A stretch of 64,000 nucleotides of DNA from Paenibacillus glucanolyticus NBRC 15330 (GCF_004000885.1 NZ_BIMC01000013.1:107671-171670); one strand, 5' to 3'; counted from the stretch's first letter, positions 1 through 9,413 are shown. Translations and numbers: made by a program. Notes: generated by a model not told the origin, from the letters alone.

Positions 1-1728
1 CTCGAATATTTTAGTTCCGGCAGCGTCTGCATCGTGAACACAAAAGAACTGAATCTCTTCGTCCGTTTCTCCCAGTAGATCGAATAAGTCCTTTACAGCT
101 CTCGAAGCGTAACCCTTAGAAGAGAGCAGAGCACAGTCATACTTTTCCGGAAAGCCTACATCCCGTAAGCTGGCAAAATACCCTTCCTTCTCAATAAAAA
201 TGATTTTATTAAATGTCCAGCTCGGTCGATTATAGTTATCTACCGCGATCGTGCCAAGCGGGATCTCCTCGCTAGTATGAGGGTGATAGAGTGTTCCCCG
301 CGGATCTCTATACATTCCCGGTATATCTCCGTATTCTGCTTCATAGTCAGTGATAATGGAGCAGAAATACGTGTAATTCGGTTGCTTTCCATCAAAAGCA
401 TCCATAATATAGGGACGGATTGCATAGTACAACTGTCTCTGACTAAATATATACTGACCCCCGCCACTGGTCTTCTCTATTGCAGCTTCCATATTATCTA
501 CTATGATCTGTTTTTCGCTTCGCCCCCCTGACAAATCGGTTTGATGTTTCTTTTTTGCTTTTGATGCTGCCCGTTTGACTGCATCTTCGATTAGTTCAGA
601 CATCACCCTTAAGTCAGGAGCTTTACCGTCGCTTGTAATTGGCATATAAGGGGTGATGATATTAACAAAAAAACTCGCGGGGCGGCTCCGCACATCAATG
701 TATAATCCTCCCCCCCAAAGTGTGCTCGTAGCCTGCTTAGTACTGATTCTGACATCAGCTGTTACAGGCGTTTTATTAACGCATATTGTCAAATCGGATT
801 CTTTAGAATCGGTGTTACCTTTATGAATGCCAGTCCATGCTTCGACAACGACGGGAATACTAGCATCGAATTTGCCTCTTTCGGATGCCATCCAAAAATC
901 CCCTACCTTTTTGGAATGCTCCAAATTCTTAAAACCATCACCCACCTCCCCTAGTTTTTGTGGGACAGTTGTACGTATTTCTTCACGCATCAGTTTCATT
1001 AAGACCTCTGTATCTGCAAAGTTGAACTGATCCGTTGTTGAGAGTAAGGATCCGGATTCATGTTCGAATTGTTTAAGAATCTTAACTGCTTTGCGGCTGC
1101 TGCAGAAAAGTGACAAGAATTTATCCGTTGGCATATTAGCAGCATTCACGAGCTCATAGAAAGCTTCCGATGTGTACCAGTACGGTGAAGAGAAACCGGA
1201 GAACATACTCCCTTGTCTAGTGAATGCAATAGCCGTCTTTCCCCAACTTAGCGTATCTTGGTTCACAGTCATGCCAAGGGTTACAAGAATCGAAGTCCCG
1301 CTATGGCTATCGGTACAGATCCACTCCTTTGTACTGCTCCCATCTTCTTGTGGATGTATTCTATAAACTTGACCTCGGGTAGAAACTGTTAGACTTCCTC
1401 CCGTAGCAATAACTGAACCGGTTACAACTCGCAGACCATTCCCAAGAGCTCCACGACTCGGCAGCCGAAGCAATTTAGAAGAAATCATCGGTCGATTAAT
1501 CGAAAAATATTGTTCAATCCATTCTGGATCAATGCCAGCACCATTGTCAGTTACCCTAAAACTGTGATCATCGACAAGCTCTAACTCACAGTCCCCAGTA
1601 GCATCCAAAGCGTTATCAACCAATTCTTTGACGACGAGTAGCGGGATGAATTGACGGTGTACACCCGCCTTTTGGCAAAGCGTCTCAATACTACGAAATA
1701 GCTTCCAATCCTCACGAACCAGTTGCAT
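1..1728 (-). CDS. Single-chain type IIB topoisomerase (Topo VIII-like), 3' end missing
   Basis: The frame is open from an ATG at 1728 (RBS GGGGGG) through base 1, giving 576 residues without a stop. The N-terminus is a GHKL ATPase like topoisomerase VI subunit B: N-box KELVDNA with Glu35/Asn39, then DNGAGI. The C-terminal half resembles subunit A/Spo11: RQLYYAIRPY holds the catalytic tyrosine (Tyr434 or Tyr435), followed by a Toprim domain with Glu513 in FIEKEG and the metal-binding HDADAAG at about 565-571. Fusion of B-like and A-like parts in one chain is the hallmark of topoisomerase VIII, known from plasmids and integrated elements including Paenibacillus. Family knowledge predicts ATP-dependent double-strand passage or relaxation; activity here is inference. 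Only the last part of the Toprim domain is cut off by the window edge. Confidence 0.88.
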   Translation of the reverse strand, partial: MQLVREDWKLFRSIETLCQKAGVHRQFIPLLVVKELVDNALDATGDCELELVDDHSFRVTDNGAGIDPEWIEQYFSINRPMISSKLLRLPSRGALGNGLRVVTGSVIATGGSLTVSTRGQVYRIHPQEDGSSTKEWICTDSHSGTSILVTLGMTVNQDTLSWGKTAIAFTRQGSMFSGFSSPYWYTSEAFYELVNAANMPTDKFLSLFCSSRKAVKILKQFEHESGSLLSTTDQFNFADTEVLMKLMREEIRTTVPQKLGEVGDGFKNLEHSKKVGDFWMASERGKFDASIPVVVEAWTGIHKGNTDSKESDLTICVNKTPVTADVRISTKQATSTLWGGGLYIDVRSRPASFFVNIITPYMPITSDGKAPDLRVMSELIEDAVKRAASKAKKKHQTDLSGGRSEKQIIVDNMEAAIEKTSGGGQYIFSQRQLYYAIRPYIMDAFDGKQPNYTYFCSIITDYEAEYGDIPGMYRDPRGTLYHPHTSEEIPLGTIAVDNYNRPSWTFNKIIFIEKEGYFASLRDVGFPEKYDCALLSSKGYASRAVKDLFDLLGETDEEIQFFCVHDADAAGTKIFE

Positions 1729-1782
1729 ATGTATGTCCCCCCGATAATATGTTTTACACAAGCGATCTATATTTAAATTATC

Positions 1783-1800
1783 ATAAGCGATATCGCTTAT
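1783..1800. promoter_or_regulatory. 18-bp perfect palindrome in the topoisomerase VIII promoter region
   Basis: The sequence ATAAGCGATATCGCTTAT is a perfect 18-bp palindrome about 55 bp upstream of the topoisomerase start. An AT-rich -10-like sequence (TATGATAAT on the minus strand) overlaps its edge. The position fits an operator bound by a dimeric repressor that covers the promoter. I saw no second exact copy in the window. Its function is inferred from symmetry and position. Confidence 0.5.
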
Positions 1801-1950
1801 CAATTTCTCGCGGATATTTTTAAATCTATAAAAGGGAGTTGCTAGAGATTACTCGGAGTGTATCCGAATATGGCAGTGTATTGATTTCATATTCGCATAA
1901 TATGGGCAATAATTGCTGCTATTTGTTAGTCATATATGTTCGTAATTTTA

Positions 1951-1995
1951 AAAAACAATAAAGAAGCCCGAGGGAGTAAAGTTCCCTAGGGCTTC
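1951..1995 (-). terminator. Intrinsic terminator after the 2013-3035 gene
   Basis: On the minus strand GAAGCCC and GGGCTTC pair, with an inner GGGA/TCCC extension, and are followed by TTTATTGTTTTTT. It begins 18 bp after the stop codon of the upstream gene. Confidence 0.8.
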
Positions 1996-2012
1996 AGCTT
2001 CTTAAGGAGAAA

Positions 2013-3035
2013 TTATGAATTGTTTCTTGGAAGGTTCATCACCCAGATCATTACATCTTCAAGGATTCTGAGGCACCATAGCGCATCATTAATAGTCGGT
2101 TCTTCCTCAACACCTTCTGTGCGATGAGGACCTAGTTCGCAATATAATGCGTATGCTCTATACACTAATTTAAACCGAGGGAAAGTTGCTCCCTCTTCCG
2201 CTTTGTCTTGTAGAATCACGGCTGCATTTTTAATTTTCAAAATCTTCTCTGCATCATTATAGCTATCAGGTGTAAGTTGTAGAACACCATTGAACCAATC
2301 CTTCATATTTGTATAGTTAGAGAATAATCCAGTCAACGCAACACGGCAATCAGCAATGCAAGAGCCTGGTCTTTCCTCAATGTAATTATTAATGGCATCA
2401 AGATAAGCTCCATGTACCTCAGGATGTTGATTTTGAAGCCATGCTTCTAAACTGGAAGTATCCTCATCTCGATTGGCAACTCCCGTAGTTAAAGGACGAA
2501 GGGCAAATTGACCATCAACAATTTTAATGTCTAAAGATAACACACGGATTGCTCGTAGAAATTTCTTGAATGGCAGAATGCCATGTGAGTTCCATAATTC
2601 AGGGTTTGACTCAATTTGAGAGAGGATATTTTTCTTCTTTTCGTTTAGTTTAATTTCATCATCAAAAATCCTCGCTTCTGTCCCGACCAGTTCAGCCTTT
2701 ATTGTTGTTAAGGGATCAATCTCTTCAACGACTGTTTTTAGGAATTCATGTACGTCCAACATATTGTTATCGCTAAAAGGGTGGGGCTGAGAAATATAAA
2801 TCAGAATATCAAAAAGGGTACTACTAATCCTGTCAAATCTAGGATTTGGATTGGTGAATCCTCCATTGTATGTGAAAGGAACCAAAAGAGCTTCTTTCTG
2901 TTTTGCTAGTTCCGGAAATCCAGCTCTCCGGAGGATATCAGGCCATACATCAGGATTAGACTTAGGATCAATCAGTTCTCCCTTAGATAAAACACTTGTT
3001 ATTTCAGCTATTGCTATTTTCTCTGATCTCTGCAC
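2013..3035 (-). CDS. Hypothetical protein, possibly with a HEPN/abortive-infection-like C-terminus
   Basis: 340 residues, starting at GTG with a strong RBS (GAAGGAG). No signal peptide or membrane segment is visible. The protein is helical and soluble, with a central charged coiled stretch at about residues 115-145. The last 80 residues (KNAAVILQDKAEEG, then LGPHRTEG, then a C-terminal helix LRILEDVMIWVM) remind me of C-terminal HEPN-like domains found in abortive-infection proteins; this is a weak visual match, not a domain assignment. It is a single-gene unit with its own terminator, transcribed toward the topoisomerase gene. The function is unknown. Confidence 0.7.
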   Translation of the reverse strand: MQRSEKIAIAEITSVLSKGELIDPKSNPDVWPDILRRAGFPELAKQKEALLVPFTYNGGFTNPNPRFDRISSTLFDILIYISQPHPFSDNNMLDVHEFLKTVVEEIDPLTTIKAELVGTEARIFDDEIKLNEKKKNILSQIESNPELWNSHGILPFKKFLRAIRVLSLDIKIVDGQFALRPLTTGVANRDEDTSSLEAWLQNQHPEVHGAYLDAINNYIEERPGSCIADCRVALTGLFSNYTNMKDWFNGVLQLTPDSYNDAEKILKIKNAAVILQDKAEEGATFPRFKLVYRAYALYCELGPHRTEGVEEEPTINDALWCLRILEDVMIWVMNLPRNNS

Positions 3036-3213
3036 GTTAAGTCTCCTTCATTAGTTAAAAAATGAAATTAATTGAGGGCGCATTATTCACAATGTGGTCG
3101 TCTAGAATTCTATCATAAATTTATACGTAGTATTATCATAGCTAAATTCATCTGCCATGTGTTGGAGTAGGTACTGTTCCTGTTAGGCTGTATATTACTC
3201 CTAATTTATTCAT

Positions 3214-4563
3214 CTAGGGACGTTGACTTAGGCTCCTGCTCAAACTGTTCAAGTCTTTAAGTTGTTCTCTTGTATATTTTTTACCAGGATGGGAACTTAT
3301 ATATAACTCCAGATCGTTACGTGTAGGTTTATCCATGCCGAGGACAATACCTTTAAACCTATTAAATAATTCGGAAAGATCTGACTCCACATATTTTTTT
3401 GTCTGTTTATCTTTAAGATAAGCTTTGTTTTGATCGATCGATGAATCAGTGGTTACGAAACCAATGCCCCATTTACTTATGTGTTTTTTGAAATCCTCAA
3501 TAAATGTATAAACTGATATTAGATCGTAAGATTCACTGATTCTAATGATGTTAGCAAGGCTAAACGCAGCTTTGGGTTTTTCATTCAATAATATCTGGCC
3601 GAAGTGAGAGAAGAACTTCTCGAACCGGCAAGCCAATTTTATTTTAGAATGTCCGATTTTCAGGACAAAAACATTACTTTCCTGATCAAGATTTAAAACT
3701 GTTGCACCAATACTTTCAAAGACATCTTCTATAATCGGTTTTTGTTTGCTGACATACTCTGGTTCCCATATAGATGAAATTGTCTCAACCGTAATGAATC
3801 CAATCGTTTTTAATGTATTAATCGACTTATAATCATTACGGATTTCAAGCCAGTTAATTATTTTTTTAGTCGCTATAAATGGGTTACCGACATTTGTTTC
3901 TGTATAGCTATCAAACTGGTCAATGTAAGAGGCCTCACTAGACAAAATGCTCTCGATATCATCAAAAACAGATTCATCATAATCTCCTCTAAGGTACTTG
4001 CTATGCATATCATTCAAACGTTCGCCATCTTTAGAATGTGGCTCTTCGTACAAACTTGGTATAACTACAGAGTAACGATTCAATCGATTTTCCCATGTGT
4101 CAATTCTGTTCTGAATACCTGGAAATCTCTTGTTAATCGTACTCATTCGCCTAATTTCTTGTGCTTTTTTTATTAACTTACTCTTTGACACTCCCTGTGC
4201 TATGGTACTTAAATCTACGAATTCTTCTACACAGTCTTTACCAACATTCATTTTTCGCCCATTTAGCTTATTCTGAATATAATATATATACCTATTACCT
4301 GTGCCACATAATGAGCACGGTCGTCTTTCTTCACCTAAGTCTTCAATAGGGTGGAGAACAGATTCATCCCCTCTCCACTCATCACCACATTGTTTTATGA
4401 TGTAAGGCACCACATATCTGAAATCGTTCTTGTATTCTTCAGCAACATCATCAATCGATATTTTTTCATTATTTAGCAAGAGTTCTTTTAGCCAAGGGTG
4501 TTCATCTATGATATGACTATTAATCATTAGATTTCGCTCTTTCTTAACTATTCTCTCTTTCAT
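3214..4563 (-). CDS. Hypothetical protein with a treble-clef-like cysteine site
   Basis: 449 residues. I chose the ATG at 4563 because GGGGGA lies directly upstream and a TATAAT box at 4601-4606 would place the transcript start inside the longer reading from 4587. A CSLCG motif near residue 85 followed about 25 residues later by GKDC gives a C-x2-C...C arrangement, possibly a small zinc site. The rest is helical and charged with no recognised catalytic motif. It is monocistronic, lying between two unrelated minus-strand genes. The function is unknown. Confidence 0.7.
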   Translation of the reverse strand: MKERIVKKERNLMINSHIIDEHPWLKELLLNNEKISIDDVAEEYKNDFRYVVPYIIKQCGDEWRGDESVLHPIEDLGEERRPCSLCGTGNRYIYYIQNKLNGRKMNVGKDCVEEFVDLSTIAQGVSKSKLIKKAQEIRRMSTINKRFPGIQNRIDTWENRLNRYSVVIPSLYEEPHSKDGERLNDMHSKYLRGDYDESVFDDIESILSSEASYIDQFDSYTETNVGNPFIATKKIINWLEIRNDYKSINTLKTIGFITVETISSIWEPEYVSKQKPIIEDVFESIGATVLNLDQESNVFVLKIGHSKIKLACRFEKFFSHFGQILLNEKPKAAFSLANIIRISESYDLISVYTFIEDFKKHISKWGIGFVTTDSSIDQNKAYLKDKQTKKYVESDLSELFNRFKGIVLGMDKPTRNDLELYISSHPGKKYTREQLKDLNSLSRSLSQRP

Positions 4564-4692
4564 TTCATCCCCCCACAGAGATGTCATATTTTGTATTTAT
4601 ATTATATCTTATTAGAGATTGGAATGCCTGTTTTGAATAGTAATAGTCCTTGTTCATATATTTAAGGTTAGCGTATGCAAACTATAAAAATG

Positions 4693-4729
4693 AAAAAAGA
4701 ATCCCGTCAATTTAAATGATGAGATTCTT
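4693..4729 (-). terminator. Probable terminator of the RES-domain gene
   Basis: AAGAATC pairs with GATTCTT and a T-run follows on the minus strand. It lies immediately after the stop of the 4740-6278 gene. The stem is short and the loop is long, so confidence is moderate. Confidence 0.55.
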
Positions 4730-4739
4730 CACAAATTTT

Positions 4740-6278
4740 TTACCTTATTACCGTTTCAGAAGAAAGATAATAGAACCAAGATCGTAGTTTATCAAAAAAA
4801 ACAAAGTTTTCAACATCAGAGTTAAACATGCTCTTATATTTTATTGCATGTATGCCCTCTCTTTGGCAACATTGTGAAAGAAAATTTGGTACCAGGTATT
4901 CTTTAACTACTTTATTATTATTTGATGCGGGGTACATGCACATATCAAATAACGGGCATGAGTACATTGTTAAGTCAATTAATTTAATTTTTGCTGATAA
5001 CCTAAATTGAACAATATCATAAGTTTTCCCTTTTTCTTGTTTCATTTCACGAATCGCTACATCACTTGTTTGTGATAAATAGAAAAAGCCATTGCCACCA
5101 ACATTAAACCTTCCCTGTGAGCTTACACCCATTGGAGCTTCCCACATCTCAGTTTCCGTCCATGGCATTAACTCATTATTTTCACGAACCCTGCAGCGAT
5201 AGAGTGTTTCCTCAATTTCAGCTTCGACTGCAAGATCACAAACGGATTCTCTGATGATCTTTCCCACAGGTTCTTCTAAACCTAGCATTGGATATCTTTG
5301 TAGAAACCCAACGAATTTAACCATCTCATCTCTTGTTATTTCCATGATATCAGTCAATCCCAAAGCGCTCGGCATTTGTTCTAACTCAATTTTAGTTTCA
5401 ATCGAATCAGAGGTAGGGTCTAAATCGATTATTGATGAATCTTCATCAGGAGAATCTGAAAAATTTGGTTCATACAAGTAGGTATTGGCTAGGCTGTTGA
5501 CGTGAGTTGCATAATCAATTAAACCTGTTGTGATGAACGGTTCAGATATCAAATCGGATGTCTTAGGTAGAAATCTTGATATTGATTTTAAGGGTCCCTG
5601 ATGGATATTCAATGGACTGGTTTTGAAAATGTCCATAAACTCTTGACGAGGTAATAATCTATCTAATGATGATGTCGGTAATTTGAAAGGCTCTGCGATT
5701 GGCCTCACCATATCCAATGCTGATGAATTAAACATTTGACTATAAGATGAGGTTGGAATCCATTTTTCTATGCCCTCTGGTCGATAAAACAAGGATTTTT
5801 TTAAAGAATCTAGGGCCGAATTTTGAGCAGTATAGCTATATAAGTTTTTCTCCTGGTCCATAAATGAACGAGATATGCGTGCAGCAGGTGATTCTTCGAG
5901 CGCCTTTAATGCTCTATTGTCTAGTAAATAGCTAAGGTCGTTTTGTAAGCCTTTAGGTTGATGGAACATGGATGCTTTTATAGAATCAAAAGCAGAAATG
6001 TGATCAGTGTATCTGTATAGTCGTTCTTGATCCGCCATAGTACGTGCAACACGAGAGGCAGGTGATTCTTTAAGCGCTTTAATTGCTTTACTATCAAACA
6101 GAGAGGATGTTTTTTCTCTAAGATCGTATTCTTTTTGTAATACCGATGTTAACCTCTTTAATGGATCACTTGATCGAATTTCAGTCAAAGAATTTTTTAC
6201 TTTCCGGCCCGCCGGCTTTTCAGAATGATTAATGTCACCAGATTTTTGTTCTTTATCTTGTCTTTTATCATCATTCAT
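4740..6278 (-). CDS. RES-domain protein with two N-terminal repeats
   Basis: 512 residues, ATG with RBS AAAGGA. The C-terminal ~150 residues match the RES fold: LYRCRV, then SSQGRFNVGG and FYLSQTSDVAIREM, with the Arg-Gly and Glu features of the family. RES toxins (MbcT, ParT-like) degrade or modify NAD+ or transfer ADP-ribose. The N-terminus has two copies of a ~50-residue unit (about 60-110 and 115-170), each with KALxESPAxRxxR and a SLF/SMF block, which I do not recognise. At 512 residues it is far longer than toxin-antitoxin RES proteins (~150-200), and no Xre/MbcA-like antitoxin gene is adjacent. A second RES protein lies at 37715-38818. Role as toxin or immune effector is inference. Confidence 0.8.
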   Translation of the reverse strand: MNDDKRQDKEQKSGDINHSEKPAGRKVKNSLTEIRSSDPLKRLTSVLQKEYDLREKTSSLFDSKAIKALKESPASRVARTMADQERLYRYTDHISAFDSIKASMFHQPKGLQNDLSYLLDNRALKALEESPAARISRSFMDQEKNLYSYTAQNSALDSLKKSLFYRPEGIEKWIPTSSYSQMFNSSALDMVRPIAEPFKLPTSSLDRLLPRQEFMDIFKTSPLNIHQGPLKSISRFLPKTSDLISEPFITTGLIDYATHVNSLANTYLYEPNFSDSPDEDSSIIDLDPTSDSIETKIELEQMPSALGLTDIMEITRDEMVKFVGFLQRYPMLGLEEPVGKIIRESVCDLAVEAEIEETLYRCRVRENNELMPWTETEMWEAPMGVSSQGRFNVGGNGFFYLSQTSDVAIREMKQEKGKTYDIVQFRLSAKIKLIDLTMYSCPLFDMCMYPASNNNKVVKEYLVPNFLSQCCQREGIHAIKYKSMFNSDVENFVFFDKLRSWFYYLSSETVIR

Positions 6279-6390
6279 AGCGATGTCCTTTCTCTAGAAA
6301 GAGATCTTATTGTTTTCTCAACTGTATACTATCATAATTCCGGTTCTTATTTCCTTAATTTAGTGGGGGGTATTCTCTTGAAAATTAAAA

Positions 6391-6423
6391 ACAACCTTCA
6401 TCAATAAAATTGACAGAGGTTGC
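6391..6423 (-). terminator. Probable terminator of the PilZ gene
   Basis: On the minus strand CAACCT and AGGTTG-type arms pair around an AT-rich loop and lead into TTGTTTTTAATTTT. It lies 150 bp past the PilZ stop and before the RES gene promoter. Confidence 0.5.
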
Positions 6424-6455
6424 TGAATCAATCTGGTCCTGAAAGAATTTAATAG

Positions 6456-6500
6456 GATTCTCAATTGTCATATGTCACAATAAATTGTGATTTCAGAATC
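6456..6500. repeat. Nested inverted repeat downstream of the PilZ gene
   Basis: An outer GATTCT/AGAATC pair encloses a perfect TCACAAT-AA-ATTGTGA hairpin at 6475-6490. No T-run follows, so it may be an operator or an RNA processing hairpin rather than a terminator. Confidence 0.4.
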
Positions 6501-6571
6501 AAAATTCTTCTGGATAATAAAAGTAGAGCTATCGTATCCATATAAAAGGTCGTGTCAATTTCCTTTGTTTT

Positions 6572-7234
6572 TTAGACCTGCTCAACAAGCTCATCTTCGA
6601 TTTGTTGTAATCGATTTGCGGCTTGCTGGTTAACAATCAACGAACGAATGGCTTGTTTTTGATGTTCTTTTAAATTTTGAAACTCAACACCAATTTGAAC
6701 ATCAGAGGCTTGATCAGATTTTTTAATATGCTTAATTGTTGAATCAAAAGTATGGTCAAGGAAGCTAATAGACAGCCTGTCATTTACAAGAAGGGGTAAC
6801 GGGCTCTTAAGGGTAAACAATATACCGTTCATACTGACGTTCTGTATACCACAGGGGATACTTTGATCAAGGATCAGCGCTTTTTCTAAACGCGATGTTT
6901 TCATATTAAGGATCGAGCACTGTACATCAGTAACCGGTACTCTTACGTCTTTTCGTCGGTTGATGATTCTTTGCTGGAAGTCTGATGGTAATATACAAAG
7001 TAACCTGTTTTCATAGGAGGCAACTGGGTAAGTCTCGAAAACAACTAATCCATCAGGGGAATAAATGGTGACCCCAATTTCTTGTCTTAATTCGATCTTT
7101 ACAAGGTTTGAAAAACAGATTTCGAAGACATCACCTTCAATATAAGAAATATTTCCACCCATCGTTTGTTGATTGGTATGAATGATGACAATACAATTAA
7201 TTAATGAAGATTCAGTTATTTTATATATATTCAT
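6572..7234 (-). CDS. PilZ-domain cyclic-di-GMP receptor
   Basis: 220 residues, ATG with RBS GGAGG. The N-terminal ~95 residues form a beta-rich YcgR-like domain; the PilZ domain follows with the RRKDVR box (RxxxR) near residue 97 and NVSMNG (D/NxSxxG), the two conserved c-di-GMP-contacting motifs. It is the expected effector for the GGDEF cyclase at 61919-63004 and the HD-GYP enzyme at 56222-57061 on the same element. In other bacteria YcgR-like proteins act on the flagellar motor; the target here is not shown by the sequence. It is monocistronic. Confidence 0.88.
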   Translation of the reverse strand: MNIYKITESSLINCIVIIHTNQQTMGGNISYIEGDVFEICFSNLVKIELRQEIGVTIYSPDGLVVFETYPVASYENRLLCILPSDFQQRIINRRKDVRVPVTDVQCSILNMKTSRLEKALILDQSIPCGIQNVSMNGILFTLKSPLPLLVNDRLSISFLDHTFDSTIKHIKKSDQASDVQIGVEFQNLKEHQKQAIRSLIVNQQAANRLQQIEDELVEQV

Positions 7235-7459
7235 TTCACATTGTTCCTCCGACTACTTTGTAGATGTTGACTTAAATTTATCTTTCTCTTTGAATTTGAT
7301 TGGAGGAAGATAATCTCCATAAATGAACATTAATTGACCTTAGGATCCTGGATTTTCATGCAATACCGTTTACAACTTCATTATAAAAAGAACAGAACAA
7401 CTCAACAAATTTAGATGGAAAAATCTCGAAAGTTAAGAGCTTGTTAAATGGCAGCTACT

Positions 7460-7651
7460 TTAAATTTCAGCTATGCTCTTTAGTAGATAATAAACCCCTA
7501 ATTCATTTAACTCTTCCTCTGTCAGAATAAATTCATCGTCTAGTTTCATACGACCATCTTTAACTGCATAATGGTCATATCCCATACACATACAGTATTT
7601 ATTCCAAATGCCAAGTTCGATGAGTTCACTAATAGTGAATACAACCTTCAT
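7460..7651 (-). CDS. Small hypothetical protein behind an attenuator leader
   Basis: 63 residues, ATG with RBS GAAAGGAT. Acidic, with no membrane segment. A promoter and a terminator-like hairpin lie upstream, separated from the start codon by about 85 bp. The function is unknown. Confidence 0.6.
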   Translation of the reverse strand: MKVVFTISELIELGIWNKYCMCMGYDHYAVKDGRMKLDDEFILTEEELNELGVYYLLKSIAEI

Positions 7652-7734
7652 TTAAAAGCATCCTTTCAAAAGTGAAAATTAAATTTAATTAGTTCATAAA
7701 AATCAAATAGTAGAATATGTAGGCAATTTCAAAA

Positions 7735-7845
7735 GAAAGACCCATTTAAATAAAGCTAAACTAGCTCCATTTAGATGGGTGCTTCCATTTCAAACCATTA
7801 GGTTTGTATATTTATACTATATCTTTTTTCATGTTTGTTGTAAAT
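7735..7845 (-). promoter_or_regulatory. Promoter plus terminator leader of the 7460-7651 gene
   Basis: Minus strand, in order: TTTACA (7839-7844), 17-bp spacer, TATAGT (7816-7821), a perfect 6-bp hairpin CAAACC-TAAT-GGTTTG (7791-7806), GGAAGC, then a long hairpin whose outer stem is ACCCAT/ATGGGT (7740-7780) followed by CTTTCTTTT. Transcripts would meet a terminator before the gene. Confidence 0.65.
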
Positions 7846-8007
7846 CCAAAGTCCTAGTCATGGGAATGGGTAAAAAGTTCTATCATATGCACTTTATCTA
7901 CTAGAATATCCTTGTCTTATACGGCTGCTCTGAACAGGGAATATTTTGTAGCTATGCATTTAGGTAAGTCGTTTAGGATTAGAACTATTGATTCATCAAA
8001 ATTTAAA

Positions 8008-8349
8008 TCAGTCAATCAAACCAAAAGCCCGATGCACTCGTTCTTTTATTCTAAATTGTTTGTTTGTGTCCCTTAGTGGCGATGGTTGGAAGTTAGTCGG
8101 ATTCTCGAATAGATTGAATTTTTTAAACCTTTCTCGTTCATATCCATCGTTCTCTAATTGTCTAACACAATCTTTTGCTTTGTCACGGAGAGAATCACTC
8201 CAGGGGATGAATTTCTTTGAATGTGTGCTATAAACGAAATAAGTAATTTGGTACTTACCAGGCACCTTCGCAGACATCGATAAAATTGCACGTGCTCCAG
8301 TCAGTTTAGGGTGAAAATAATAATAAGCGAAAAAATGGGTTTGATGCAT
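8008..8349 (-). CDS. Hypothetical protein behind an attenuator leader
   Basis: 113 residues from the ATG at 8349, chosen for GGAG at the right spacing; an upstream in-frame start at 8385 would fall inside the terminator stretch. Beta-rich N-terminus with YYYFHPK and IPWSDSLRDKAKDCVRQLENDG; no family recognised. Monocistronic, with its own promoter and leader. Confidence 0.6.
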   Translation of the reverse strand: MHQTHFFAYYYFHPKLTGARAILSMSAKVPGKYQITYFVYSTHSKKFIPWSDSLRDKAKDCVRQLENDGYERERFKKFNLFENPTNFQPSPLRDTNKQFRIKERVHRAFGLID

Positions 8350-8385
8350 TGAAATGACTCCTTCGCATTTTGGATTGAAATACAA

Positions 8386-8510
8386 AAAGCCCCTAGAAAG
8401 TATGTGATGACAACCATCAACAAACCTTCAAGAGGCACTTTAACTTAAAAGACAACGCCCTTTTGTCGCATGACTAGGACCTGCATAAGGAATTTATGGC
8501 TCTATTATAG
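8386..8510 (-). promoter_or_regulatory. Promoter, AYGC hairpin and terminator leader of the 8008-8349 gene
   Basis: Minus strand: TATAAT at 8504-8509; a small hairpin at 8459-8478 (CCT-A-GTC-ATGC-GAC-AAA-AGG, two 3-bp helices, 1x3 internal loop, ATGC tetraloop); then a 12-bp stem with one mismatch (8389-8400 with 8425-8436) followed by TTTTTG. The small hairpin has the same plan as those at 13378, 41893 and 49578. Confidence 0.65.
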
Positions 8511-8544
8511 CATCAAAACGGCCTTTAGTCATTTTCTTGGTTTC

Positions 8545-9384
8545 CTAAAATAATAGTGGCTGTCCTTCAACCATCTCCCTAAATCGGTCCTTTAAGTCCT
8601 CCACTGTAATCTTGGGTTTGGTTATGTTAGATACATTATACTGTTCAAGTTTATATTTTTGGATCCACCAGGACTCAATGCTATTTAAATAGTGTTGATT
8701 CTGATCATCAGTCAAGCTACGGTTTCTATTTACATTGGCTAAGACGGAGAAAGTCAAATCCGAGATATCTCCTTTTTTTCCTGACTTTATGTGTTCTTGC
8801 CACCTGAAAAAGGGAAGGAAGCGGGTTTGGCCAATATAATATGTATTTTGTTCACGATTATAAATCAGATATACATAACCGAATGTATTCCCATCGTTAC
8901 CTTCCTCTTTAACCTGGAATTCCCCTTCATTATTTCTTTTCACTATATTAAAATCTTTCTTGCATTCATTTGAGCAAAAAAAAGCAGACTTATTAAAATC
9001 ACTGAATACATCATCATTTGGACTATAAAATAAACCTTCGCCGATAAACTCTCTTGGAAATTCACTTGCTTTCCCTTTGATTGGTTTATTGCAGAAGAAG
9101 CAGATGGAATCAAGTTGACAATAAAATCGATCATAATAAAACTTAGTGGATTCCATCACGATCGCATAAATACCATTGTTACCTTTCTTAGGTTTGGCAA
9201 ACCGCAGATTTTCTTTTGAATTTGAGCAATATCGCTCACGCACTTGTAACTTTACTTCTTCTCTATCAGCAATTCCTTTGAGATAAAACTCATCCAGCAT
9301 TGTACCTTTTTCATTCTCAAGATGGTCCCGTTCATAAATATAATCAAAAATCCTAATCCAATAATAATTTGAGTTGCTTTTCAT
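8545..9384 (-). CDS. GIY-YIG nuclease-domain protein with a cysteine-rich centre
   Basis: 279 residues. The C-terminal half has a GIY-YIG catalytic start (VYLIY...YYIGQT) with the downstream Arg (RW) and a later Glu (SIESWW) in the right order. Upstream, at about residues 95-145, CFFC and CSNEC form a probable C4 zinc site. It is last in the operon 11597-8545, after the DEDDh exonuclease, with a 30-bp gap and RBS GAGGGGAAGAG. GIY-YIG enzymes cut DNA with one metal ion; the target is unknown. It could be a homing-type or repair nuclease. Confidence 0.8.
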   Translation of the reverse strand: MKSNSNYYWIRIFDYIYERDHLENEKGTMLDEFYLKGIADREEVKLQVRERYCSNSKENLRFAKPKKGNNGIYAIVMESTKFYYDRFYCQLDSICFFCNKPIKGKASEFPREFIGEGLFYSPNDDVFSDFNKSAFFCSNECKKDFNIVKRNNEGEFQVKEEGNDGNTFGYVYLIYNREQNTYYIGQTRFLPFFRWQEHIKSGKKGDISDLTFSVLANVNRNRSLTDDQNQHYLNSIESWWIQKYKLEQYNVSNITKPKITVEDLKDRFREMVEGQPLLF

Positions 9385-9413
9385 GTTCTCTTCCCCTCTC
9401 TCTCATATCGATC

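Noticed and set aside
7851..8480. 12-bp inverted match GTCCTAGTCATG at 7851 and 8469
   Set aside because: The 8469 copy belongs to the AYGC hairpin, but the 7851 copy lacks the rest of that structure and has no promoter; probably chance.
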